NCBI GenBank assembly: GCA_016182605.1
Contig: JACPGE010000122.1
Location: forward strand, 124,001 to 188,000
DNA from: Candidatus Hydrogenedentota bacterium
GTDB taxonomy: Bacteria > Hydrogenedentota > Hydrogenedentia > Hydrogenedentales > JAEUWI01
Reading direction: 5' to 3'
DNA length: 64,000 bases
Made by a program: the position numbers and the translations under genes. The number at the start of each line of letters is the position of its first letter. Within the stretch, counting starts at the first letter, position 1. Below, piece after piece: positions 7,888 to 16,345 of the stretch. The notes beneath the pieces were generated by a model. The model saw only the letters and a list, made by a program, of their open reading frames with translations. It did no database searches and was not told the origin of the DNA.

Positions 7888-8904
7888 TCAGAGAAAGCCG
7901 AAGGTCCAGGAGATTTCGAGATTGCGATTCCGGTATAGGTCGGGCACTTCGAAGGGAAAGGGAGCAAAGGGCCCGGCCTTCTCTACGGCTTCCTTGCACA
8001 GCGCGGCGTAGATGCGATCGCCGGGCGCACCGGCAATCGTGACGGTGACGAGCTTGCCGTCGGCGCTGATGGCACAGTCGATGACCGCTTTGGTGGGGGA
8101 GGTGCCGGAGTATTTGGTGAGCAGCATGTGTTTCCACTGCCGTTCGACGCGGTTCCGGATCTCTTTGAGGTAGGGCGCTATCTCGTCTTCCAGCGCCGGG
8201 AAGTTGGTGAACCCTTTGTCCTTAATGGCGTTTTGCACCCGGCTCCGGGCACGGGCAGGGGTTTCATCTTGCAGGCCGGCCGGCGTGGCCTTTGCGAATT
8301 GGAGGCGATCTTCTGCCTGGGGCCGATCGTTGGGGGCTTCTTGAGGAGCGTCTGCGGCCGGGGATTTCTCATCGCCGTTTGTTGGCTCGATGGGCTCTGT
8401 GGAAGCTCTTTTCGCAGGCGCTGGCTTCTCTACCTCCGGTTTTTTCCCGGCTTTCTTCTCCTCCGGCTTGTCTGCCGGCTTTTCCGGCGGCGCCTCCACT
8501 TCGGGGGGCTTGGGGGGGCTCGCTAGGGAAGCGGGCGGCGCGGGCGACGGCTCCGTGACGCGTGCGACGGCATCGAAATCATCCAGGAGGGCGGTGTTTG
8601 GTCCGAGCAGTTCGCCGTCGCGCAGCATGGCGTCCATGGCCTTGGTGTTGGTTTCCGCGATGAGATCGGTGGGTGGCGGAGGCGTGTTTGAGGGGGTCAC
8701 GGCGTCGATGAGTCTTCGATCCATATTGAGCGGCTGGGGCGCGGGTTTCTCCTTTGGGGGGCGCAGGCGCACGACCATGGAATCGGCGGGAAGGGGCGCG
8801 GTGCCGGCGCCGTGCGGCATCACCAGGGCCGAGGCGAGGAGGGTCAGAAGGTGGAGCGTCATGGAGATGAGCGCGGCGTATTGCAGTCGTTTCTTGTAGG
8901 ACAT
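7888..8904 (-). CDS. TonB/TolA-like energy-transducer protein
   Basis: The protein has 338 residues. It has a short cytosolic N-terminus, one transmembrane helix (about residues 8-30), a long Pro/Ala/Glu/Lys-rich periplasmic spacer (about 40-215) and a C-terminal globular domain of about 100 residues with YLKEIRNRVERQWKHML and SADGKLVTVTI. This matches the TonB/TolA C-terminal architecture, which links the inner-membrane proton-motive machinery to outer-membrane partners. No ExbB/ExbD or TolQ/R gene is adjacent. The start at 8904 places the helix at the N-terminus; the frame continues to 8991 without better support. The Shine-Dalgarno sequence is weak. It sits tail-to-tail with the STN-like lipoprotein. 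Confidence 0.82.
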   Translation of the reverse strand: MSYKKRLQYAALISMTLHLLTLLASALVMPHGAGTAPLPADSMVVRLRPPKEKPAPQPLNMDRRLIDAVTPSNTPPPPTDLIAETNTKAMDAMLRDGELLGPNTALLDDFDAVARVTEPSPAPPASLASPPKPPEVEAPPEKPADKPEEKKAGKKPEVEKPAPAKRASTEPIEPTNGDEKSPAADAPQEAPNDRPQAEDRLQFAKATPAGLQDETPARARSRVQNAIKDKGFTNFPALEDEIAPYLKEIRNRVERQWKHMLLTKYSGTSPTKAVIDCAISADGKLVTVTIAGAPGDRIYAALCKEAVEKAGPFAPFPFEVPDLYRNRNLEISWTFGFL

Positions 8905-8973
8905 GATGGGTGTATTGTAACAAAAAATACGATTGCAGGTACGCTGTTCGCGAGAGGCGCGCGCGGCGCGCCA

Positions 8974-8997
8974 GCCTGAATGCCGGGGCATTCAGGC
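8974..8997. promoter_or_regulatory. Perfect 9-bp inverted repeat between divergent genes
   Basis: GCCTGAATG (8974-8982) and CATTCAGGC (8989-8997) are separated by CCGGGG. There is no T-tract on either side. The element lies between the divergent TonB-like gene (start 8904) and the promoter at 9006, so an operator is as likely as an RNA hairpin. Confidence 0.45.
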
Positions 8998-9005
8998 ATT
9001 CGTGC

Positions 9006-9034
9006 TTGTCAGTGCAAGGTTCATTCACTATAAT
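9006..9034 (+). promoter_or_regulatory. Predicted sigma70 promoter for the XPB/Ssl2-C-like gene
   Basis: TTGTCA (9006-9011), a 17-base spacer and a perfect TATAAT (9029-9034) make this the best consensus match noted in the window. It would give a leader of roughly 100 bases before the ATG at 9145. Confidence 0.65.
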
Positions 9035-9144
9035 GACTCCCTTATTCGCATTCAGTTTAGCGGACGCGAAGCGGTATCGAGATCAATAAATGGGCATGGG
9101 CGTTTCCGCAGTTGCGGGCGCCGATGCGCGGAGAATGATATTCC

Positions 9145-10980
9145 ATGCGACATGGCGTGAGCCTGCTGGCATCTTTGGAGGGCATGAGCCGTCCCGCCTA
9201 TCGAATTGCCAGAGAGCTGACGAACAACAGCCGCTCGGGGCTGACGGTACGCTTTTTGTCGAAGAAACTGGAGATGGCGCAGGAGGAGATCGAGTATTTG
9301 CTTGATGTGCATCACCGGCTGATGTTCACCGATCTCACGAAGATCAAGCTGGTTCCGGAGGGCGCCAATGCGTTGCGCCGTATAGCGGAGGGGCTGGAGA
9401 ACCACGGGGACGTGCCCTCGCTGTTCATGAGCGTGAAGAACCTGAGCCCTCATGACTTCCGCCGGCTGGAAGAGCAGATCGGGCTGGAGCAGCCGACGAC
9501 GAAGAAGCAGTTGGCGGAGGAAATCCTGGAGCGGTATTACCGCAATCCGGACTCCGTGGTGACTTATGTTGCCACGCGCGAATTCACGGATACGGCCCGG
9601 GAAATTTTTGATGTTTTGTGGCAAAGCAAAGACGGCGTAATGCCGGTTTCGCAGATTCGGGCGGCGCATGGGGGCCCGGAGTTCGATGTGGAGCAGGCGT
9701 TGTATGAATTGTTCCGTGGCTTCGCGGCGTTTGAGATGTTCCGCTTCGACAGTGAGGAGCGGCTTGTGCGTGCGGCGGGGTTGCTGTCGGAGTTGCGTCA
9801 GTTCCGGGAGCATCACAAGCAGCATGGGGGTCCGCCGCCCAAGCTGAAGCCGGCGAAGGAAGCGGTGACTCCGTTTCCGCCAATGGATCTGCAATTCAGT
9901 GAAACGCTGAGCCGGATTATTGCGACGCTGGCGGCGAAGCCTGCGCGGCTTCGGGGGGATGGGGAGTTGTTCCGGGAGGATCACCGCCGTCTGCTGGAGA
10001 TCGTTCCGGATGAGGAAGAGCCTTCGTTGACCACGTATCTTTGGGTGGCGGAGGGCGTGGGCTGGATACACCAGGTGGACAACCTGCTGAAAGTGGGCGA
10101 TCTGGAGGGATTGATTCAGCACAACCGGGTGGATCGGCACCGGATCGTCTATGATTGGCTGTTGAGTCAGGGCGACGAGGCGCACTCGCGCGCGATGGTG
10201 CTGGACACGCTGGATGGCATCCGGCTTAACACCTGGTATGACACGCTGGAGTTTGTGCATTATGCCCGCAATGCCTCGGAGGAGGGCGATCAGCCGGTGT
10301 TGAAGCCCGCGGGGGCCCACTGGGAGTATGTGGGGGCGGGGCGCGCGCATCAGGGCGAATCGCGGCTTGCCCGGTCGCTGGAAGAAACCTTTAACTGGCT
10401 TGGCTTGGTGAACCGCGGGGAGACGTCCACTGGGAGCGTGTTTCAGCTCACGGAGCTTGGCGCGGTGCTGCTGGATCAGCAGGACAGCACCTTGCTTCAC
10501 GAGCGGTATCCGCACAAGTCGGGCGAATTCATCGTGCAGCCGAATTTTGATATTGTCGTGCCGACGGAGGACATGGATCCTTTGCTGACGGTGCCGCTCG
10601 ATCAATTTGCGGTGCGGGTCAGCGTGGGCCAGGCGACGGTTTACAACCTTTCCAAGGAATCGTTCACGCAGGCGATTCAGGACGGTCACGATGCGAATGC
10701 GTTTGTGTGTTTCCTGATGGATCACAACCGGGGCGGCGATCTGCCGGCGAATGTGCGTGCGACGCTGGACGACTGGCGGGGGGGCATCAAGCGGGTTCGC
10801 CTGCGGACGGTGCATATGATTGAGTCGGAGGATTTGCTGGTGATGGCCGATCTGTTGCACCGCAAGAAGTTTGCGAAGTTTCTGAAGGCGCTGGATCCGC
10901 AGAAGATGGTGCGTTTCCGGGGCATCGAAAAGGCCGAATTGGTGAAGGCGCTTGAGCGGGAAGGCTTCATCGTCGAGTAG
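9145..10980 (+). CDS. XPB/Ssl2-like helicase C-terminal domain protein (Helicase_C_3 family), no motor domain
   Basis: The protein has 611 residues. The C-terminal part has FIVQPNFDIVVP, FAVRVSVGQATVYNLSKESF and LPANVRATLDDW, which match the XPB/Ssl2 helicase-associated domain family (PF13625) known from bacterial proteins encoded near XPB-type helicases. The N-terminal half is helical with winged-helix-like stretches. No Walker A or DExH box is visible, so it is unlikely to unwind DNA alone. The XPB partner is not in the window. The ATG has GGAG about 10 bases upstream and a strong promoter at 9006-9034. Family is fairly sure; a DNA repair or transcription-coupled role is inference. Confidence 0.78.
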   Translation: MRHGVSLLASLEGMSRPAYRIARELTNNSRSGLTVRFLSKKLEMAQEEIEYLLDVHHRLMFTDLTKIKLVPEGANALRRIAEGLENHGDVPSLFMSVKNLSPHDFRRLEEQIGLEQPTTKKQLAEEILERYYRNPDSVVTYVATREFTDTAREIFDVLWQSKDGVMPVSQIRAAHGGPEFDVEQALYELFRGFAAFEMFRFDSEERLVRAAGLLSELRQFREHHKQHGGPPPKLKPAKEAVTPFPPMDLQFSETLSRIIATLAAKPARLRGDGELFREDHRRLLEIVPDEEEPSLTTYLWVAEGVGWIHQVDNLLKVGDLEGLIQHNRVDRHRIVYDWLLSQGDEAHSRAMVLDTLDGIRLNTWYDTLEFVHYARNASEEGDQPVLKPAGAHWEYVGAGRAHQGESRLARSLEETFNWLGLVNRGETSTGSVFQLTELGAVLLDQQDSTLLHERYPHKSGEFIVQPNFDIVVPTEDMDPLLTVPLDQFAVRVSVGQATVYNLSKESFTQAIQDGHDANAFVCFLMDHNRGGDLPANVRATLDDWRGGIKRVRLRTVHMIESEDLLVMADLLHRKKFAKFLKALDPQKMVRFRGIEKAELVKALEREGFIVE

Positions 10981-11098
10981 GGGCTCTCCGCCGCACTCCC
11001 GGCCGTCCGGGCGGTTCGAATCGATGCATGTATTGGTTGCTTTTGCATCCCGCCGTACCGGCTCCCTATAATCGCGCCCAAGACATGGAGTACCGCCG

Positions 11099-12226
11099 GT
11101 GCAGGGCGACAATCCCTTCTATACTTGGCCCGTGGCCAATCAGACGACGATGATCTACGCGATGATCGTGATTCTGACTTTTTTGGGCGGGGCCTTTGCA
11201 CTGGAGATCTTCCGGCGATGGCGGGATTCGCGGCTGCGGCTGGATGCGGAATGGCGGGCGGTGCGCCAGATCGTTGCGGAGAAGGAGCTTTCTCCGGAGG
11301 AATGGGGCTTGTTGGAGAGGCTTTTGCGGCAATATGGCGCCTCGGAGCCCTACCCATGTGTGACCTTGCGCAGCCATTTCGATGCGTGCGTGGATCGCTG
11401 TTTGCAGGCGATTCTGTCGAGCAACGACGCGAAGAATCTGGAGCGGCATGGGGCGCGTCTGCGCGACATACGCGTGCGTCTCGGGCTGGACTACGTGCCG
11501 TTTGGCCAGCGGATTCATTCGACCCGGGATCTCTATGCGGATCAACTGCTCTGGGCGGCGCCTGCCGATCAGGCGCATGGCGAGTGGTTTCGCGCGCATG
11601 TGGCGCATCTGGACGAGGCGCATTTTTTTGTCTCTTCGCAGGCGCAGGAAGCGCTGCCCGTGCTGAAGCCGAATCAGGTGGTGCGGTTCCGGCTTTGGCG
11701 GGAAGAGGATGCGCGTTACGTGTTTTCGGCGGTGCTGGTCCGGGTGGAGAAAGCGCCATTTTCGTGGATGTTCCGTCATAGCACCGATTTGAAGCGGATG
11801 CAATCGCGAGGCTACTTCCGTATACCCTTCGATCAGAGCACGTCGTTTGGAATTGTGACGGGATCGGTGGATGGGGATGCGAGCGGGATCATGAACCGGC
11901 CGGTGATGACGCAGGTGCGCGGGCGTGTGACGAGCCTGAGCGGTGGGGGCTTTGCGGCGGTGGTGAACAGCGCGGTGCCCAAGCAGGTGTTTCTTCGCTG
12001 GGAATTGGAACTGGCATCGGACCAGCCCGCGATTCCGGTTTTTGCGCAGTTGGTCTCCTCACAGGCGATCAGTGGCGGGCGCTACCTGATTCGTGGATCG
12101 TTTGTGGCGATCGACGACGAGGATCGGGATCAGATAGCCCAGTATGTGATGCGCAAGCAGCGCTTTATGCAGAGTATGGAAGCGCGCACGGATCAGTCGA
12201 AGGAGAATCACCGTGGAACTCCTTGA
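11099..12226 (+). CDS. Membrane-anchored PilZ-like (YcgR-type) protein
   Basis: The protein has 375 residues. One N-terminal transmembrane helix (about 18-36) is followed by a helical region and then a two-part C-terminal module resembling YcgR: an N-terminal beta domain (LKPNQVVRFRLWREED) and a PilZ-like domain. The c-di-GMP motif RxxxR can be read as RMQSR, and the second motif as SLSGGG, where the usual Asp/Asn is Ser. Binding is therefore plausible but not assured. The start is GTG with GGAG 8 bases upstream. The stop overlaps the next gene by 14 bases, so the two are translationally coupled. Confidence 0.72.
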   Translation: MQGDNPFYTWPVANQTTMIYAMIVILTFLGGAFALEIFRRWRDSRLRLDAEWRAVRQIVAEKELSPEEWGLLERLLRQYGASEPYPCVTLRSHFDACVDRCLQAILSSNDAKNLERHGARLRDIRVRLGLDYVPFGQRIHSTRDLYADQLLWAAPADQAHGEWFRAHVAHLDEAHFFVSSQAQEALPVLKPNQVVRFRLWREEDARYVFSAVLVRVEKAPFSWMFRHSTDLKRMQSRGYFRIPFDQSTSFGIVTGSVDGDASGIMNRPVMTQVRGRVTSLSGGGFAAVVNSAVPKQVFLRWELELASDQPAIPVFAQLVSSQAISGGRYLIRGSFVAIDDEDRDQIAQYVMRKQRFMQSMEARTDQSKENHRGTP

Positions 12227-12962
12227 GGAGGGGTGGAAGACGATCAAGCGGATGCCACGGCTGGTGGTGGGCTACATCTTGTGGTGGCTCCTGATAACGG
12301 TTGTCTATCGGGTCTGCTCCGAGGCGGCGCGGAGCCTGGAGGGGGGGAATGCCTCTGCTGTGGCGCTGCTGCGGCTGGGGGGACTCGTGGCGCTCGCCGC
12401 AAGCGGGGCCGTGCTCCAATCGATATACTTTGCGGCCATTGGGCGCGAGGTGGACAAACCCCTGTGGAAATGCCCGGCGGCAGGAGAGGCGGTAAGGCGC
12501 TTTTTCCTGATCTGGTTCTTGCTCATATTGATTTTGCTTACGACGGAGCAGTTTATGTCCATCGCCGCGGAGCGTGGCGACGAGCAGGCCTTTGCGGCCC
12601 TGCTTCCGATCTACATTTTTCTTTCGGCCATCTATTTTCCAATCGCGGCGTGCATCATGTTCTGGGGGCGGCTGAATTGGCAGGAGCTGGGGGAGGCGTT
12701 GTTGCCCATGCTTCGTGAAATGAGCAATGTGATACTGGTGATGTTCATCATGTTTGTGAATATCATGCTGCAGATTACGGTCCCGGCGGCGTTTGCGCCG
12801 TTGCTGGACAGCGAGACTCCCCTGGCGCCGCAGAACCTGCTGTTGCCGGCATTGCTGTCGATACCGAGCGGTCTCCTGGATTGCTTGTCCTTCGTTATTA
12901 TGTTCAGGATTTGCATGATCCACCGCACGACGGATTATGACTCGGACGATTTTGATTTTTGA
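12213..12962 (+). CDS. Polytopic membrane protein of unknown function
   Basis: The protein has 249 residues with about five or six hydrophobic helices (near residues 18-33, 50-72, 96-112, 126-150, 165-190 and 205-230). It ends in a very acidic tail, DYDSDDFDF. No catalytic motif or family is recognised; the organisation resembles DUF975/YciC-like integral membrane proteins, but I cannot confirm that. The GTG start follows AAGGAG and lies inside the end of the PilZ-like gene, so coexpression is near certain. A job linked to the PilZ-like neighbour is inference. Confidence 0.8.
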   Translation: MELLEEGWKTIKRMPRLVVGYILWWLLITVVYRVCSEAARSLEGGNASAVALLRLGGLVALAASGAVLQSIYFAAIGREVDKPLWKCPAAGEAVRRFFLIWFLLILILLTTEQFMSIAAERGDEQAFAALLPIYIFLSAIYFPIAACIMFWGRLNWQELGEALLPMLREMSNVILVMFIMFVNIMLQITVPAAFAPLLDSETPLAPQNLLLPALLSIPSGLLDCLSFVIMFRICMIHRTTDYDSDDFDF

Positions 12963-12996
12963 TGGACACCGCTTCAGCCCACTGGAACCCAAGCCC

Positions 12997-14304
12997 ATGA
13001 AGATAACCGTGCCCTATGGCGATGGCGTGCTCTCCGCGGCGCTCCCGGCGGGGTTTGAGGTGAGCACGCTCGATGTTGCCGCGGCGCCGGCGCTGTTGGA
13101 CCCGGCGGCGCAATTGCAAACGGGGTTGCGCGAACCGATCGGCCTGCCCTCTCCCCCACTCGACGCAGTTCGGCCCGGGGACACGGTCACGATTGTCGTT
13201 TCCGATTCCTTCCGGAGGACGGGGATCGAAGTGATACTTCCGGCGTTGCTGGAGGCATTGGCTGCGCGCGGCGTGTTGGATGGGGACATTCGATTTCTGG
13301 TGAGCACGGGGACCCACCGGGGCCCGACGGCGGAGGAACTGGAGGAGATCCTTGGCGCTGCGGTCTTTGCGCGGTTTTCCGGGCAGAGTCTCGCGCATGA
13401 TCCGCACGACCGCGCCAATCTGCGGCATCTGGGGGTGACGCGTCGTGGAACGCCGATCTGGATCAACCGTCATGCGCTGGAGTGCGGGCATCTGATAGTC
13501 ACGGGGACCACGGTGCTCCATTATTTTGGGGGATTTGGCGGTGGGCGGAAGTCAATTGTGCCGGGCATCGCGGGGGTGGAGACGATCGCGCACAATCACG
13601 CGCTGAACTTGCATGCGACGGAGGATGTGCTCAATCCGGATGTGCGCATTGGGGCGCTGGATGGCAACCCGGTGGCGGAGGACATGCTGGAGGCGTCGCG
13701 CCCGGTGCCGGTGCGTTGCCTGATTAACACGGTGCTCAATGGCACGGGAGAGATTGCGGGGTTGTTTGTGGGGGAACTGGAGGCGGCGCATCGCGCGGCG
13801 GCGGACTTTGCGGCGGCGCTTTTTGTGGCGCCTATCGACGAGCGGCGGGACTTCGTGGTGGCGTCTGCGGGAAGTGCGAAGAACTTTATTCAGTCGCATA
13901 AATCGTTGTTCAATGCGTATCAGGCGATCCGGCCTGGGGGGGTGATTGTGCTGTTGGCCGAGGCGCGGGAGGGGTATGGGGGGAACAAGATAGCGCAGTG
14001 GCTGTCGCTGGGCACGCCGGCGCGGGTAATAGCGGCGTTGCGCGAGAAGGCGGAGATCAATGGCCAGACGGCGCTGTCGACGCTGGAGAAGGCGCGGCAG
14101 ACCCTATTTATCACGGGGTTGTCTGAGGCGGAAGTGGTTTTGCTGGGGGGAGTTAAGGCGGAGAGCCTGGAGGCGGCGCTGGGCATGCTGCCGGAACGGC
14201 TTGGCCCCGCGGGTCCGTGTGGCTATCGGGGTTACGTAATGCCGCATGCCAGTTACACGGTTCCACAATGGGAAAAGGGGGCCCTTTGGGCTCCGCGGAC
14301 CTAA
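12997..14304 (+). CDS. LarA-family nickel-pincer-dependent racemase/epimerase
   Basis: The protein has 435 residues, the family's usual length. Key residues align with lactate racemase LarA: the catalytic His in STGTHRG, the second His in TTVLHYFGGFGGGRKS, the pincer-anchoring Lys in the same GGRKS, and the nickel-ligand His in AHNHALNL. The family interconverts alpha-hydroxy acid epimers with a nickel pincer nucleotide; LarA-like paralogues act on many substrates, so lactate is not assured. No larB/C/E cofactor genes are nearby. The start is uncertain: ATG at 12997 (MKITVPYG, typical of the family) or ATG at 12937 overlapping the previous gene. Neither has a good ribosome binding site. Confidence 0.85.
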   Translation: MKITVPYGDGVLSAALPAGFEVSTLDVAAAPALLDPAAQLQTGLREPIGLPSPPLDAVRPGDTVTIVVSDSFRRTGIEVILPALLEALAARGVLDGDIRFLVSTGTHRGPTAEELEEILGAAVFARFSGQSLAHDPHDRANLRHLGVTRRGTPIWINRHALECGHLIVTGTTVLHYFGGFGGGRKSIVPGIAGVETIAHNHALNLHATEDVLNPDVRIGALDGNPVAEDMLEASRPVPVRCLINTVLNGTGEIAGLFVGELEAAHRAAADFAAALFVAPIDERRDFVVASAGSAKNFIQSHKSLFNAYQAIRPGGVIVLLAEAREGYGGNKIAQWLSLGTPARVIAALREKAEINGQTALSTLEKARQTLFITGLSEAEVVLLGGVKAESLEAALGMLPERLGPAGPCGYRGYVMPHASYTVPQWEKGALWAPRT

Positions 14305-14318
14305 GCCACGACAGGGAT

Positions 14319-14348
14319 TTGACTTGGAAATCCGCCGTTTGCTAGACT
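14319..14348 (+). promoter_or_regulatory. Predicted promoter of the yceD-rpmF transcript
   Basis: TTGACT (14319-14324), an 18-base spacer and TAGACT (14343-14348) lie in the gap between the LarA-family gene and yceD, with the start codon 38 bases downstream. Confidence 0.5.
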
Positions 14349-14385
14349 GGGCGCGGTTCTGTGTCTTGTTTAAGGGTGGTGGACT

Positions 14386-14952
14386 GTGGACAGATTGGTG
14401 ATTCCCATAGCGGCTGTTGGCGGCGGCGCGCATGTGCAGGCGACCATCCCATTTGCGGACGTGCTTCCGCGCGATGCGGAGCCGTTGCCGTTGGAGCATG
14501 TCACTGTGGAAGGACACTTGACTCCCGCGGCGGACGATTTTCTGTTTAGCGGCAAGCTTTATGGGGAGTTTGTTCATCCGTGTGACCGGTGTTTGAAGCC
14601 CATGCGCCACCCCTTTTCGGTAGAGGTGTTCTGGACCTTTGAAGAGGGTCCGGCGTTGACGGAGTTGGAGCGGATGATGCGGGACGACGAGAATCTGGGC
14701 GGTATTTGGACGTTTCAGGGGGTGGAGTTGGATTTGCGGCTGCCGGTGTACGATGAGTGCGTGCTTGCGGCGCCCACGAAATTTGTATGTAGCGAGACTT
14801 GCGCGGGCTTGTGCCCCGAATGCGGGCAGCCCTTGAATGAACATGAGCGCCCCTGCCCGGGCGCCGCGCAAGAAGAACCCATAGCGAACAATGCGTTTTC
14901 GGGGTTGGCGGAGATGTTTCCGGACTTGGCCCCAAGAAAGCATGAGGAGTAG
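14386..14952 (+). CDS. yceD: YceD/DUF177 family protein (rRNA accumulation factor)
   Basis: The protein has 188 residues. It is assigned from the family core (LYGEFVHPCDRCLKPM, then VELDLRLPVYDECVL) and from its position immediately upstream of rpmF, the conserved arrangement in most bacteria. YceD/DUF177 proteins are implicated in 23S rRNA accumulation. A cysteine-rich C-terminal segment (CSETCAGLCPECGQ) could bind zinc. The GTG start is preceded by AAGGGTGG. It is spaced 4 bases from rpmF and likely shares its transcript. Confidence 0.9.
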   Translation: MDRLVIPIAAVGGGAHVQATIPFADVLPRDAEPLPLEHVTVEGHLTPAADDFLFSGKLYGEFVHPCDRCLKPMRHPFSVEVFWTFEEGPALTELERMMRDDENLGGIWTFQGVELDLRLPVYDECVLAAPTKFVCSETCAGLCPECGQPLNEHERPCPGAAQEEPIANNAFSGLAEMFPDLAPRKHEE

Positions 14953-14956
14953 AACA

Positions 14957-15136
14957 GTGCCAGTACCCAAGAGACGCACGGGAAAAGCCAAGAAGAACAT
15001 GCGCCGTTCCCACCATGCCTTGACGGCCCCGAATCTGGTGGACCATGCGGACACCGGAGAGAAGGCCCCTTCGCACCGCGTGTGCCTGAAGACCGGTTAT
15101 TACAAGGGCCGCGTCGTGATGAAAGTCAAAGATTAG
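14957..15136 (+). CDS. rpmF: 50S ribosomal protein L32
   Basis: The protein has 59 residues. It begins with the L32 signature PVPKRRTGKAKKNMRRSHH and ends with the conserved C-terminal GYYKGRVV. Only one cysteine is present, in HRVC, so it lacks the four-cysteine zinc ribbon of the C+ form; it is a C- type L32. The start is GTG at 14957 with GAGGAG 7 bases upstream. A strong hairpin terminator follows before plsX. Confidence 0.96.
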   Translation: MPVPKRRTGKAKKNMRRSHHALTAPNLVDHADTGEKAPSHRVCLKTGYYKGRVVMKVKD

Positions 15137-15156
15137 TCCGCAAGATCGCGCAGTGA

Positions 15157-15188
15157 GGCTTTCTGTGTATTGCAGAAAGCCTTTTTTT
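15157..15188 (+). terminator. Rho-independent terminator between rpmF and plsX
   Basis: GGCTTTCTG (15157-15165) pairs perfectly with CAGAAAGCC (15173-15181) around a 7-base loop, followed by seven T. It sits 20 bases after the rpmF stop and would separate, or attenuate, ribosomal from lipid-synthesis expression. Confidence 0.85.
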
Positions 15189-15244
15189 GCATCTTTCGTG
15201 TAGCCGGCACCGCCCAGTTCAAGTCACCGGGTTGGAGTACCCTT

Positions 15245-16345
15245 ATGCGAATCGCCATAGACGCCATGGGATCGGACAATGCCCCGGGTGTGGAAATCGA
15301 AGGGGCCGTACGCGCCTCTTTGGAGAGTGACATGGAGGTCATTCTCGTGGGAGATGAGGCGGCCCTGAGCGAGAAGCTCAAGGCTTTTCCGAAGCACGGC
15401 AGCATATCCATCGTGCACGCCTCCGAGGTGATAACGATGGAGGACTCCCCCGTTCTTGCGGTGCGCAAGAAGAAGGATTCCTCGCTGCTGGTGGCGATGC
15501 GGCTGGTGAAGGAGGGGCGCGCCGATGGTATTGTTTCGGCGGGAAACACGGGCGCGGTGATGGTGGCAGCGCGGACGGTGCTGGGCCCGATCCGGGGCGT
15601 TGCGCGATCGGCCATTTGCCAGACGCTTCCGACGCTGAAGGGCCCGGTGGCGATCCTGGATCTGGGCGCGAATGTGGATTGCACCGCGCGCCATTTGTGC
15701 GAGTTCGCGGAGATGGGGATAGCGTATTCGCAGTACACTCTGGGCGTTGACAATCCGCGTGTGGGCCTGCTGAATATTGGCGAGGAGGACGCGAAGGGCA
15801 CGCAGGTGGCGAAGGAGGTGCACCGCAACCTTCGGGCGGCGCCGCATGTGAACTTCATTGGCAATGTGGAGCCGCGCGCGATGTACAATGGCGTGGCGGA
15901 TGTGGTGATCTGCGATGGCTTCATCGGCAATCTGATTTTGAAAACGAGCGAGGCGGTGGCGGGGCTGATGGCGCAATTGATGCGCCAGAAATTCGAAAGC
16001 TCGTCCGCGAGCAAACTGGGGGCGGTGCTGGCGCGCAAGGCGTTGACGGAGTTGAAGAAGATCGTGGATCCCAATGAGTCCCCCGGTGCGCCGCTGCTTG
16101 GCGTGAATGGAACGGTCATCATCATTCATGGGTCTTCCAATTCCAGCGGGGTGGCCCATGCGGTGCTTGGCGCGCGGGTGGCGATCGCCAACCGGCTGAA
16201 CGAGCACATTGCGGAGAACATTGAGGAGTTGCGGGCGGTCGAACGCACGGTGCATGAGGGGAGTCATCCAGAGTGCGCGCCGCCGGAAGAAGGCGCGCAG
16301 GAAGCGCTTCATGACCGCGCCGAATCTGGCGAGGGCGGGGAATGA
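15245..16345 (+). CDS. plsX: Phosphate acyltransferase PlsX
   Basis: The protein has 366 residues. PlsX converts acyl-ACP and phosphate to acyl-phosphate, the donor for glycerol-3-phosphate acylation by PlsY. Diagnostic stretches are RIAIDAMGSDNAPG at the N-terminus, GIVSAGNTGAVM, ILDLGANVDC, GLLNIGEED and CDGFIGNLILKTSE. The acidic C-terminal tail is about 20 residues longer than usual. The ATG at 15245 is the family start. The stop overlaps the fabD start by 4 bases (ATGA), so the two are translationally coupled. Confidence 0.96.
   Translation: MRIAIDAMGSDNAPGVEIEGAVRASLESDMEVILVGDEAALSEKLKAFPKHGSISIVHASEVITMEDSPVLAVRKKKDSSLLVAMRLVKEGRADGIVSAGNTGAVMVAARTVLGPIRGVARSAICQTLPTLKGPVAILDLGANVDCTARHLCEFAEMGIAYSQYTLGVDNPRVGLLNIGEEDAKGTQVAKEVHRNLRAAPHVNFIGNVEPRAMYNGVADVVICDGFIGNLILKTSEAVAGLMAQLMRQKFESSSASKLGAVLARKALTELKKIVDPNESPGAPLLGVNGTVIIIHGSSNSSGVAHAVLGARVAIANRLNEHIAENIEELRAVERTVHEGSHPECAPPEEGAQEALHDRAESGEGGE

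Noticed and set aside
9052-11112. Minus-strand open frame of 686 codons
   Set aside because: It lies opposite the XPB/Ssl2-C-like gene. The translation is rich in His, Gln and Arg with no conserved motif, and the plus-strand gene has a promoter and ribosome binding site.
12937-12996. Upstream start for the LarA-family gene
   Set aside because: The family N-terminus MKITVPYG begins at 12997. The upstream codons are not conserved, although neither start has a good ribosome binding site, so this is not certain.
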